Positions 50,758 through 58,587 of a stretch of 58,587 nt of DNA are shown piece after piece. Every line of letters starts with the position of its first letter. Position 1 is the first letter of the stretch. The notes under the pieces were generated by a model. The model was not told where the DNA came from, did not search any database, and saw only the letters and a list, made by a program, of their open reading frames with translations. The translations under genes were made by a program, and so were the position numbers. Source of the stretch: an uncultured Ruminococcus sp. GTDB lineage: Bacteria; Bacillota; Clostridia; Oscillospirales; Acutalibacteraceae. The stretch lies in assembly GCA_902761345.1 (NCBI GenBank), contig CACWKD010000008.1, forward strand, positions 1-58,587. Direction: 5' to 3'.

Positions 50758-53700
50758 ATGGTAATAAAGAAACTAACCTCTCTTATTATGGTATTGACAA
50801 TGCTTTTTTCTGTATTTGTGGTAACGTCAGGTGCAGAGGAAGAAAAATCCTTGCCTGCGGTTTCGCAGTTTCCTGTATCATCAGACGGAAGCGTATGGGA
50901 TACAGAATATCCTGCCAATTATCCCGATGACGAAACTGAAAAATACGAGTATGGCGACTATGAATATTTTATAAATGACGATGATACGGTTACGATAACA
51001 AAATATAACGGTAACAGCGAATATGTTGTTATCCCCGAAACTCTCGGTGTAAGAAGTGTTTCTGTTTTGGGAAAATTTGCATTTAGCGGAGCGGAGTTTG
51101 TGAAGAGCGTAACTATACCGAAAACAGTTTATTATATTCCGGCAAGTTGTTTTCTCTGTATTCCGAATTTAGAGGAGATAATAGCGCCCGAGGACAGTCG
51201 TTATTATACTTCAATAAACGGAGTGCTGTATAATAAACAGTTGACTTCTATTATACGTTGTCCTCAAACTGTATCGGGGGATTATCAAATTCCCGACGGT
51301 GTTACAAGAATATCGCAGTATGCTTTCTGTGGCTGTAAACTGATCAAACGCATAAGACTTCCCGAAACGGTTAATACAATCAATTTCGGCGCGTTTTTTG
51401 GATGTTCTGATCTTTCCGAAATAAATATGCCTGCATCAATAGACTATATCGGGCAATTCGCTTTTTGTCAATGCTCCTCGCTGCAAGTTATGAGGATACC
51501 CGATAATGTTCAGGAAATAGAAAGCGGTACATTTGGAAGCTGCTCATCTCTTAAAGAATTGACTCTGCCGTCAAATCTTGAAACGATATATTCCTATGCT
51601 TTTGCAGGCTGTACATCGCTTGAAAATGTTATTATTCCACCAAAGACAGTATCTGTCGGAAAAGAAGTTTTTGCAGATTGCGGAGCGCTTAAAAGTATAA
51701 TTATTCCGAGCAGCCTAACTTTTATTGAGGAAGATACTTTCTATACTTACAGAGAGTTTGCTGCTTATATATATATGATAGAAAACGGTATAGTGAGTAT
51801 ATTTACAAGCGCTTGGGAATGCGGAGAGAAAATTTTTAATTTTACTATTTACGGCGTCCCCGGTTCTTATGCCGAGCAATATGCAAAAGAACACGGATTT
51901 AAGTTTGAAATGATGGGCGGCAAAAATAGTATTACAGATCGAGAACATGGAATGAGGTTTTATTCTACGATAAAGAATAATACGATCTATATTGATGAAC
52001 TTGAACTGCTCAGCGCGAATTACTTCGGAGGAAGTATCAACGGATACTACACAGGGAATAAAAAGGTTGAATGGGAATTTGAAAACCCCGATCTATTTGA
52101 GATTGTACATTCGTCTGACGATCTTACTTCAATAACGCTGATGGGAAAAACTCCCGGAACGTCAAAAATAACTTTGAAAATAGACGGAAAAGAAATGGTT
52201 TCCGATATTTTTAAGGTTGAGTACTCAAAGAAATGGATAAATAATAAATGTAAAGAAGAAATACTCGCTTCTCCGCATAAACAGCTGCTTGACAGAGGTT
52301 TGGAGAGCTGTAAAAACATTATGGGTACATTTTCCTCAAACGATCGTTTAATGATGAGCTTTATAAAGGCTGCAACCCAGGGTGATCAGGTAGTCTATCA
52401 GTCTTGGATGTCGGCTTTTGGAGTTACCGAAAGTCTGGAAGATGAGATTATAGACGGTATTATACTTGATTATATGAGCCAGTATTATGAACTTGGTTTT
52501 ACCCCCAGAGAATTTACAGAAAATGCTTCCGAATTGTATGATTATTTTTCCGACGTTTTATCTGCGTTACAGACAGGACGATCCTTAAATGAGGACAGTG
52601 TAATACGAGAAACTGCAAGAAGATCATCTCTTACAGTGGAGGAAAGTCGAAAGGTATTTAACAAAGCACAAAGAAGTATGACATTTGTGTCTTATGCAGG
52701 TGACAGTTCTGTCGCTCTTATGAAAATTTATGCTACTGTAATTACAATGAATGAATTTGACATTAATACAATAGATAAACTTATTTGGGCATTGGGGAAA
52801 ACTCCCCCGGGAAACGGATCTGTATTATATGAAGGTTTATGCAGACTTCGTGATAATATGACAGATCCCGACTACATAATTGACAAGTTTATAAACGAAA
52901 GAACATACGATACTCTAAATTTAATTGCTTCCTCAACGCTTTCTCCTCATCCGGCTTTTGAGGTGTTTGATATGTACTTTGCATTGGCAAGAATAGGTAA
53001 TTCTATATATGAAGAGAACGGCGGCGCTACTGCCGACGGATATTTAGAGGCGCTTAATTCGTACAGCTGCGCATATACGCTGCACTATGTGCTTGAAAAT
53101 ATGTCGCCAAACGATCATGTAGAGTGTGTGTATAATTTCTATACAGCTGCAACGATCACAGGGTTGGAGAAGTGCATAGATTTTTCAGAGAAGCATACAG
53201 GAGTAAGTTCCGACAATCAGATACAGCAGAGAGCAAAATACAGAAAAGAAGCTGAGCTTATATATAATCAAATAATTCAGAGTAAAGAGAGTTACACAAA
53301 GAATATTGAGTATATAAAAGGATTGAATGATTTATCGAGGTATAGTTCAGAGAACGGTACAAATACATTTGAAAATAAACAAGAAGTATATGCGTGTTAC
53401 GATTATGCGGATAAAAACAGCATACGCTCATCAACTCAGCCTTCAGAGATAACAGACTCTATTGATGAACCGTTTTATATAAACGAGGACGAGATGATTT
53501 TGATCCCTGCGGAAATTGAAAACAGCATTGTAGTGGGAATAGCAGACGAAGGATATAAAGCAATCAAAGGCAAAAAGGAAATTATTCTCCCTGAAACAGT
53601 AAGAACTATCGGAAACAGCGCTTTTGCAGAGTGCAGCGATACGCTTATGATACTGCTTGGCAATAAATTGGAGTATATCGGGGAAAATGCGTTCGGCGAA

Positions 53701-54990
53701 TGCGCCTCTTTGAAGTACATAAATATGCCCGATTCCGTTTTGGAAATAGGTGTTGGCGCATTCCAAAACTGTACGTCACTTGAACAGATAGACGTGAACG
53801 CAGAAACGATTTCAAGCCGAGCATTTGCAAATTGCAGTTCACTTAATTCTATTACAATAAATAACCGTTATGCTTCTATTGCAGAAGACGCTTTTGAGAA
53901 TGCTAACAAGGATCTTGTGATTATAGGATATAATAATTCCACAGCTTCGGAGTATGCACAGTTACACGGTATAAAGTTCTCGGCGATCGAGCAGTTTGTA
54001 GAGAATATGACGATCATATCAACACCAAACAAATACGTATATAATATTGGCGAATCGATCAATACAGACGGACTTACAATAAATGTTGAGTACACCGACG
54101 GTACAAGCGAGGTAATATCAGACGGCTGGACTGTATCGTGCGACACTTCTTCTTCCGGAGATAAACAAGCTTATGTCTATTATATGGATCAATATTTATA
54201 TTATCCTATTTTTGTAAATGAACAGAAGAACGAAACTGCCTATTCTCTTGATATTGAGGAATGTACGATGCTTGAGGGAACAAAAACTAAACTCAGTATA
54301 ATAGATAACGATACGCACACTGATATACAGTGGGTATCGGAAAGCCCCGATATAGCTTTTGTATCAGATAACGGAGACGTTTATGCAGTCGGCAGCGGAG
54401 AAACTACTATAAAAGCGATTATTCCAAACAGCGAAACCGTGCCGCAGTGCAAAGTAACAGTTGTAAACAGCAGTTCTATCGATATGAGCGATAAGGGACA
54501 GGAGCATATTACCTTCACACCGCTGTACGACAGTTTTTATATGCTTAATACAGATAACAGTTTGGTAAATATGGAGATATACTCGTCCAACGGTTTGATA
54601 AGCACAAATAAAGACAGTGATTTAAATGCAGTTGTTTTTCCTATGTACGCAGGAAATACATATCTTGCCGTATTTTCTTGTGAAGAATACGATAATACCA
54701 AAGTATATGTAAACAAAATCAATATTCCCGTATCTTTATTGGAGGGGGAGAGCGAAACAAAAGATACCCCGTCACCCGATAAACAAACAGATGTGTTAGG
54801 AGATATTGACGGCGACGGTAAAATTTCCGCTAAAGACAGTTTGCTTGTACAGCGTTATGTTATCAAGCTAAAGGAGCTTGACGAAAATCAGCTTAAATCG
54901 GCAGATGTAAACGCTGACGGCAAAGTGACTAACAAAGACGCACTGTCTATTCTTCGCTATACGATAGGTTACAAGGTGGAGGGACTATAA
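50758..54990 (+). CDS. 1410-residue secreted BspA-like LRR protein with Ig-like domains and C-terminal dockerin
   Basis: Signal peptide ~1-25. First block of BspA/LRR_5-type repeats ~60-340 (e.g. GVTRISQYAFCGCKLIKRIRLPE, SLKELTLPSNLETIYSYAFAGC). An Ig-like segment ~395-480 ends in GTSKITLKIDGKE. A helical region of unknown type covers ~485-900, and a second LRR_5 block ~905-1075. A Big3-like domain ~1080-1155 (YVYNIGESINTDGLTINVEYTDG) and a Big2-like domain ~1165-1240 (WVSESPDIAFVSDNGDVYAVGSG) follow. The C-terminal type I dockerin is at ~1346-1407 with two repeats (GDIDGDGKISAKDSLLVQRY, ADVNADGKVTNKDALSILRY). GGAGA precedes the ATG. The dockerin implies docking to a cell-surface or complex-borne cohesin; the LRR blocks suggest binding of host or microbial proteins. 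No enzymatic domain is visible. Confidence 0.88.
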   Translation: MVIKKLTSLIMVLTMLFSVFVVTSGAEEEKSLPAVSQFPVSSDGSVWDTEYPANYPDDETEKYEYGDYEYFINDDDTVTITKYNGNSEYVVIPETLGVRSVSVLGKFAFSGAEFVKSVTIPKTVYYIPASCFLCIPNLEEIIAPEDSRYYTSINGVLYNKQLTSIIRCPQTVSGDYQIPDGVTRISQYAFCGCKLIKRIRLPETVNTINFGAFFGCSDLSEINMPASIDYIGQFAFCQCSSLQVMRIPDNVQEIESGTFGSCSSLKELTLPSNLETIYSYAFAGCTSLENVIIPPKTVSVGKEVFADCGALKSIIIPSSLTFIEEDTFYTYREFAAYIYMIENGIVSIFTSAWECGEKIFNFTIYGVPGSYAEQYAKEHGFKFEMMGGKNSITDREHGMRFYSTIKNNTIYIDELELLSANYFGGSINGYYTGNKKVEWEFENPDLFEIVHSSDDLTSITLMGKTPGTSKITLKIDGKEMVSDIFKVEYSKKWINNKCKEEILASPHKQLLDRGLESCKNIMGTFSSNDRLMMSFIKAATQGDQVVYQSWMSAFGVTESLEDEIIDGIILDYMSQYYELGFTPREFTENASELYDYFSDVLSALQTGRSLNEDSVIRETARRSSLTVEESRKVFNKAQRSMTFVSYAGDSSVALMKIYATVITMNEFDINTIDKLIWALGKTPPGNGSVLYEGLCRLRDNMTDPDYIIDKFINERTYDTLNLIASSTLSPHPAFEVFDMYFALARIGNSIYEENGGATADGYLEALNSYSCAYTLHYVLENMSPNDHVECVYNFYTAATITGLEKCIDFSEKHTGVSSDNQIQQRAKYRKEAELIYNQIIQSKESYTKNIEYIKGLNDLSRYSSENGTNTFENKQEVYACYDYADKNSIRSSTQPSEITDSIDEPFYINEDEMILIPAEIENSIVVGIADEGYKAIKGKKEIILPETVRTIGNSAFAECSDTLMILLGNKLEYIGENAFGECASLKYINMPDSVLEIGVGAFQNCTSLEQIDVNAETISSRAFANCSSLNSITINNRYASIAEDAFENANKDLVIIGYNNSTASEYAQLHGIKFSAIEQFVENMTIISTPNKYVYNIGESINTDGLTINVEYTDGTSEVISDGWTVSCDTSSSGDKQAYVYYMDQYLYYPIFVNEQKNETAYSLDIEECTMLEGTKTKLSIIDNDTHTDIQWVSESPDIAFVSDNGDVYAVGSGETTIKAIIPNSETVPQCKVTVVNSSSIDMSDKGQEHITFTPLYDSFYMLNTDNSLVNMEIYSSNGLISTNKDSDLNAVVFPMYAGNTYLAVFSCEEYDNTKVYVNKINIPVSLLEGESETKDTPSPDKQTDVLGDIDGDGKISAKDSLLVQRYVIKLKELDENQLKSADVNADGKVTNKDALSILRYTIGYKVEGL

Positions 54991-55037
54991 CTTACACGAA
55001 CGGCAGACGATGCATTGTCAGAACAAGTCAAACAAAA

Positions 55038-55061
55038 CGGCAGGGAATACCAACCCTGCCG
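55038..55061. terminator. Bidirectional terminator between convergent genes
   Basis: CGGCAGGG (55038-55045) pairs with CCCTGCCG (55054-55061). The minus-strand tail is TTTTGTTTG and the plus-strand tail CTGTTTCTT, so it serves the S1-domain gene best and the LRR/dockerin gene to a lesser degree. Confidence 0.88.
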
Positions 55062-55068
55062 CTGTTTC

Positions 55069-55989
55069 TTAAAAATATGTGATTATCTCTTTGCTGCACC
55101 CTTGAGGTGAATATCTGAATTCCTCAATCCTATCACCTCTGTAAAAATACCTCGGTTCTTCCAAAGCAGGCTCGCTTTCAAATGTATCTATAACAATAAG
55201 CTTTATCTTCATCTTAGAGGGGATAATGTTTTTGATAAATACGCTGACCTGCATTCCGGGTTTTAAATCGGGACGCAGCTCCGATAATCCTGCAAGGTTT
55301 GGCGTAAGTTCTATAAATGCTCCGTAATCCTCGACACTGCGTACAATTCCTCGTACCGTTTGACCTGTTTCAAATAGGTCAGCGTTTTCCTGCCAAGTAC
55401 CGAGAAGCTCTTTGTGCGTCAAGCATATTCTGCCGTTGTCACAGCTTTTTACAATAGCTTTGATGTTCATTCCTGTTCTGAGTCTTCTGCTTGGGTGGTC
55501 TATTCGTGATACAGAAATAGCGTCTATCGGCAGGAGAGAGGGAATACCGCAGCCGATATCCGCAAACGCTCCGAACTGCTCTAAATGAGTTATCTTTGCG
55601 TCTATAATATCACCCGGGGTAAGCTCATTTATGTAATTGTGCATACATCTTTCCTGAGCAAGTCTGCGTGAAGCTATAACAAAGGGATTTCCGTTTTGGT
55701 CACGGTCAATTCCTGTAATAATAAAGCATACAGGGCGGTTCACTCTTGAGATTATAGCTATATCTCGTATTATACCTTCTTTTATTCCTATTGCACCCTC
55801 ACTGCGTGGAATAATACCTTTAACTCCGCCAAGATCAAGCTGCATATTGTGAGATGTGTCGCATAATCTTACCTTTGCTTCAAGTATTCTGCCTTCGTGG
55901 AGTGCCTCGGTTAGCGTGGAAATACTTCTAAGGTAGGCGGTGTTTTCGTGAGTGTTGTATAGAGTGCCTTCGGGGGAAAATTTCGTCAT
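55069..55989 (-). CDS. S1 RNA-binding domain protein (ribosomal protein S1-like)
   Basis: 306 residues. Three S1 (OB-fold) domains: ~32-105 (EGRILEAKVRLCDTSHNMQLDLGGVKGIIPR), ~120-190 (PGDIIDAKITHLEQFGAFADIGCGIPSLLP) and ~205-270 (TGQTVRGIVRSVEDYGAFIELTPNLAGLSE). The middle and last carry the standard G-A-F motif. Short S1-like proteins in Firmicutes bind mRNA and assist translation or stability; they are not equal to the six-domain S1 of Proteobacteria. AAGGGACG precedes the ATG. Confidence 0.88.
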   Translation of the reverse strand: MTKFSPEGTLYNTHENTAYLRSISTLTEALHEGRILEAKVRLCDTSHNMQLDLGGVKGIIPRSEGAIGIKEGIIRDIAIISRVNRPVCFIITGIDRDQNGNPFVIASRRLAQERCMHNYINELTPGDIIDAKITHLEQFGAFADIGCGIPSLLPIDAISVSRIDHPSRRLRTGMNIKAIVKSCDNGRICLTHKELLGTWQENADLFETGQTVRGIVRSVEDYGAFIELTPNLAGLSELRPDLKPGMQVSVFIKNIIPSKMKIKLIVIDTFESEPALEEPRYFYRGDRIEEFRYSPQGCSKEIITYF

Positions 55990-56082
55990 TTTCTTTCGTC
56001 CCTTCCGTTTGATTGTTCTATGAATTTATATGCAGAGGATAAGGTGAGATATTACTCTTATTTAAAAGAATTAAATTAACTG

Positions 56083-56111
56083 TTGAAAATCAAACAGAGT
56101 AACGATATAAT
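56083..56111 (+). promoter_or_regulatory. Promoter of the GH13 gene
   Basis: TTGAAA at 56083-56088, 17-base spacer, TATAAT at 56106-56111. Confidence 0.82.
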
Positions 56112-56162
56112 AATTATAACAGTAAGGTCAAGTAATCAAAAAACAAATCAGGAGGAATATAT

Positions 56163-57446
56163 ATGGCATTAAACACAAACAAGTCTTTGCGAAACAGCGT
56201 TATGTATCAGGTTTTTGTTCGTAATTTTAGCGATAAAGGCACTTTTGCAGAGGTAGAAAAAAAGCTTGAGGAGATAAAGGCACTTGGAGTTGATATTATC
56301 TGGCTTATGCCTATTCACCCGATCGGAAAGGTTAAAAGAAAGGGCACTTTAGGTTCACCCTATGCTATCAGTGATTACCGCAGTGTAAACCCCGAGTTTG
56401 GAACTATTGAGGATTTTGAGAGGTTAGTCAATGCAATACACTCAAACGGTATGAAGTGTATTATAGATGTGGTGTATAATCATACGTCGCCCGATTCGGT
56501 TCTGAGTACCGAACACCCCGAATGGTTTTATCATCGTGCAGACGGTTCGTTTGGTAATCGTGTAGGAGATTGGAGCGATATAATAGATCTTGATTACAGT
56601 AATCATGATTTGTGGGATTATCAGATAGAAACTCTCAAATACTGGGCAGGCTATGTTGACGGATTCAGGTGTGACGTTGCACCGCTTATTCCGATAGAGT
56701 TTTGGTTAAAAGCACGAGAGGAAGTTGTAAAGGTCAGAAAAGACTGTATATGGTTAAGCGAATCTGTAGAGCCGGGATTTATACTTTATATGAGGGGGAG
56801 AGGGCTTACTGCATTATCCGACTCTGAGATTTTCAGAGCGTTTGACATAAGCTATGATTACGATTGTTACAGATCCTTTTTAGATTGTATAGGCGGAGGT
56901 TCATTGTCAGAGTATGCTAAGGATATTAACCGTCAGGAGTACATATATCCCGATAATTATGTAAAACTGAGATTTTTGGAAAACCACGATGTTACAAGGG
57001 CAAGTTTTCTTTTACCAGATGAAAAAATACTGAAAAACTGGACAGCGTTTATGTTCTTTCAGAAGGGAATGGCATTGATATACAACGGACAGGAAAAAGG
57101 AGTATCTCATTTGCCGAGCTTGTTTGATAAGGATACAGTAGAGTGGCAGTCCGATGAAACAATTGACCTTACAAAGTTTATTGGAAAATTGTCCGAGATA
57201 AAGCACGATCCTGTATTTACCGACAGCGTTTATGAGGTAAAGAGTGAGGCGGATAGTTTTATTGTAGCTGTGCATACTAACGGAAAGAGTAAAGCTGTCG
57301 GCGTTTTTTCTGTAAAAGGCAATACTGCTTCGGTAAAAGTACCGCTTGACGATGGTTGTTATACGGATATGGTAAGCGGAAAAACAACAGAGGTTTTCAG
57401 AGGAATGATAAGGAATACGGGAGATCCGATAATTATTTTGAAGTAA
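56163..57446 (+). CDS. Cytoplasmic GH13 alpha-amylase-family enzyme
   Basis: 427 residues, no signal peptide. GH13 conserved regions are in order: DVVYNHTS (region I, about 99-106), GFRCDVAPL with the nucleophile Asp (region II), IWLSESVEP with the acid/base Glu (region III), and FLENHDVTR with the transition-state Asp (region IV). WLMPIHPIGKVKRKGTLGSPYAISDY is the expected substrate-cleft loop. Short for an amylase, with a small C-terminal beta domain. Likely an intracellular maltooligosaccharide- or oligosaccharide-hydrolysing enzyme; exact specificity is not predictable. GGAGGAATATAT precedes the ATG. Confidence 0.92.
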   Translation: MALNTNKSLRNSVMYQVFVRNFSDKGTFAEVEKKLEEIKALGVDIIWLMPIHPIGKVKRKGTLGSPYAISDYRSVNPEFGTIEDFERLVNAIHSNGMKCIIDVVYNHTSPDSVLSTEHPEWFYHRADGSFGNRVGDWSDIIDLDYSNHDLWDYQIETLKYWAGYVDGFRCDVAPLIPIEFWLKAREEVVKVRKDCIWLSESVEPGFILYMRGRGLTALSDSEIFRAFDISYDYDCYRSFLDCIGGGSLSEYAKDINRQEYIYPDNYVKLRFLENHDVTRASFLLPDEKILKNWTAFMFFQKGMALIYNGQEKGVSHLPSLFDKDTVEWQSDETIDLTKFIGKLSEIKHDPVFTDSVYEVKSEADSFIVAVHTNGKSKAVGVFSVKGNTASVKVPLDDGCYTDMVSGKTTEVFRGMIRNTGDPIIILK

Positions 57447-57523
57447 AATCCATAGTCTGAAGATATAAAAACATAATATTTTTGACGTATATGTTAATTT
57501 TTGCAGACATTTATAATAAAGTG

Positions 57524-57552
57524 TTGCAAAATTGCAGAAAATAAGTTAGAAT
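57524..57552 (+). promoter_or_regulatory. Promoter of the cyclophilin gene
   Basis: TTGCAA at 57524-57529, 17-base spacer, TAGAAT at 57547-57552. Confidence 0.75.
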
Positions 57553-57586
57553 AAGTAAGGTTAAAAAACTTAAAGGAGAGAAATAT

Positions 57587-58507
57587 ATGTTAAAAAAATA
57601 TTGTGCATTAGTTCTTGCAATGGCAATGTCGGTATGTGCTTTTGCATCGGGCTGCAGTGACAAAGACAATACTGAATCAACTCCGCCTGCAAACGATACA
57701 CCGGCAACAGAGTCTAAGACAGAAACAAAGCAATACACAATGGAAGAGTTGGGTATCGGTGCAGACTATTATGATGACAAGGAGCACGAAGCAGGCTATC
57801 AGCTTGAATCTCCCGATCCGGGTGATGAGATAGCAATTATGCATACAACTATGGGTGACATCACAATGAGATTTTTCCCCGAGGCTGCTCCGAAAGCAGT
57901 AGAGAACTTCATCACACATGCAAGGGACGGTTACTATGACGGTATCACATTCCACAGAGTAATCAATGACTTTATGATACAGGGCGGTGACCCGACAGGC
58001 ACAGGCACAGGCGGTGAGAGTGTAAACGGCGAGAATTTTGAGGACGAGTTCTCAAACAAGCTGTTTAACATAAGAGGTTCTGTTGCTATGGCTAACTCAG
58101 GTGCAGATACTAACGGTTCACAGTTTTTTATCAATCAGTCAAAGACAGCAGATTTTAGTTTGTATGAAGCTAACTGGCAGCAGATCTATCAGATGATGTG
58201 TGAGCTTAAGGACGCAGGCACATGGGAAGATAACAAAGACGGTTTCTATACTTTTACAAGCTATATCAACTTCTACAATACTGATATTGTACCTGAAGAT
58301 GTAAGAAAACTGTATGAGGAACAGGGTGGCAACCCCTCTCTTGACGGTGCTTTCAATGCAATTGACAGAGGTCATACAGTATTTGCACAGGTAATAGACG
58401 GTATGGACGTAGTTGATAAGATAGCAGCTGTAAAAACAGATGATAAGAATAAGCCTGAAAAAGATGTTGTAATCGAAGGCATTGACATTGTAACTTACGG
58501 AGAATAA
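57587..58507 (+). CDS. Cyclophilin-type peptidyl-prolyl isomerase lipoprotein
   Basis: 306 residues. Lipobox ASGC (Cys about residue 23) and a Thr/Glu-rich spacer to ~75. The cyclophilin domain covers ~82-304: TTMGDITMRFFPEAAPKAVENFITHARDGYYDGITFHRVINDFMIQGGDPTGTGTGG is textbook, with the catalytic Arg in FHRV. NGSQFFINQ follows, then HTVFAQVIDGMDVVDKI. Between these last two lies an insertion of about 65 residues (~187-250, YEANWQQIYQMMCELKDAGTW...GGNPSLDGAF) not found in minimal cyclophilins. It should fold secreted proteins on the outer face of the membrane. AAAGGAG precedes the ATG. Confidence 0.94.
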   Translation: MLKKYCALVLAMAMSVCAFASGCSDKDNTESTPPANDTPATESKTETKQYTMEELGIGADYYDDKEHEAGYQLESPDPGDEIAIMHTTMGDITMRFFPEAAPKAVENFITHARDGYYDGITFHRVINDFMIQGGDPTGTGTGGESVNGENFEDEFSNKLFNIRGSVAMANSGADTNGSQFFINQSKTADFSLYEANWQQIYQMMCELKDAGTWEDNKDGFYTFTSYINFYNTDIVPEDVRKLYEEQGGNPSLDGAFNAIDRGHTVFAQVIDGMDVVDKIAAVKTDDKNKPEKDVVIEGIDIVTYGE

Positions 58508-58513
58508 TAAAAA

Positions 58514-58552
58514 CCCCTTGCTAAGTTTCGGTTTGGCAAGGGGGCTTTTTTT
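58514..58552 (+). terminator. Terminator of the cyclophilin gene
   Basis: CCCCTTGC (58514-58521) pairs with GCAAGGGG (58536-58543), followed by GCTTTTTTT. Confidence 0.92.
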
Positions 58553-58587
58553 AGTTTGGAGTTTTTTTAGTTAGGAGTTAGGAATGG
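58553..58587 (+). repeat. Heptad-periodic noncoding repeat array D (right edge, partial)
   Basis: AGTTTGG (58553), AGTTTTTTT (58560), AGTTAGG (58569), AGTTAGG (58576), then AATGG at the window end. The string AGTTAGGAGTTAGGAATG also occurs in array A (18603-18620), and TTAGTTAGGAGT also occurs in array B (about 27393). The array continues beyond the window. Confidence 0.72.

Overview
The window looks like a chromosomal segment of an anaerobic, low-to-mid GC Clostridia member, most likely an Oscillospiraceae (Ruminococcus / [Eubacterium] siraeum-like) bacterium. The pointers are Gram-positive housekeeping genes (ribF, RNase M5 rnmV, comEC-holA), two secreted proteins with type I dockerin modules as in ruminococcal cellulosome organisms, AGGAGG-type ribosome binding sites, and sigma-A promoters with TTGNNN-17-TATAAT spacing. 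The genus is an inference; no rRNA is present. I see no prophage, IS element, transposon or CRISPR array.

Layout. 1-4.3 kb: 5' end of ftsH, ribF, a small lipoprotein, glyQS with a Nudix hydrolase, and a Cu/Zn-SOD-like protein that has lost its copper-ligand loop. 4.3-11.4 kb: a minus-strand operon (HIT, phosphoribosyltransferase, comEC, holA, rnmV, acyl-CoA ligase, ybaK) behind a TTGACA-17-TAGAAT promoter. 11.5-15.4 kb: a large XRE-type regulator, a candidate small RNA, and rlmA/SDR/flavin-reductase genes. 15.6-27.3 kb: the arginine block argG-argH-argC-argJ-argB-GNAT-(yfhO::argD)-argF, with a near-perfect ARG box in front of the argG promoter. 27.6-35.8 kb: the aromatic block aroE-aroK-(GT-C membrane protein)-tyrA-aroA-aroC-pheA, ending in an ANTAR regulator. 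36-46 kb: a dockerin lysozyme, a radical-SAM pair, a duplicated-domain protein of unknown function, tRNA-Ser and tRNA-Leu, mtnN, and two tandem LRR lipoproteins. 45.6-58.6 kb: an S66 peptidase with a polytopic membrane protein, a Cmk-like kinase, rmuC, a 1410-residue LRR/dockerin surface protein, an S1-domain protein, a GH13 enzyme, and a cyclophilin lipoprotein.

How it works together. The arginine genes cover the cyclic acetylated pathway (ArgJ recycles the acetyl group, so no separate ArgA is strictly needed) through to arginine via ArgF, ArgG and ArgH. The only argD visible is fused in frame to the C-terminus of a YfhO-type polytopic membrane protein, which would anchor a soluble biosynthetic enzyme to the inner face of the membrane. 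The aromatic genes take dehydroshikimate to chorismate and on to prephenate and phenylpyruvate/hydroxyphenylpyruvate. Polytopic, probably GT-C-type glycosyltransferases sit inside both amino-acid blocks.

Most notable signals: (1) the YfhO-ArgD fusion; (2) a family of noncoding arrays with exact 7-base periodicity at four gene junctions (after argH, argF and tyrA, and at the right edge); (3) a SOD-like protein with an internal in-frame deletion; (4) an SH3 domain nested inside a GH24 lysozyme fold; (5) a possible sRNA near 13.2 kb; and (6) several enzymes with degenerate catalytic signatures (ComEC metallo-beta-lactamase domain, acyl-CoA ligase A10 motif, pseudo-receiver ANTAR protein). All functional statements come from reading the translated sequences; no database search was run.
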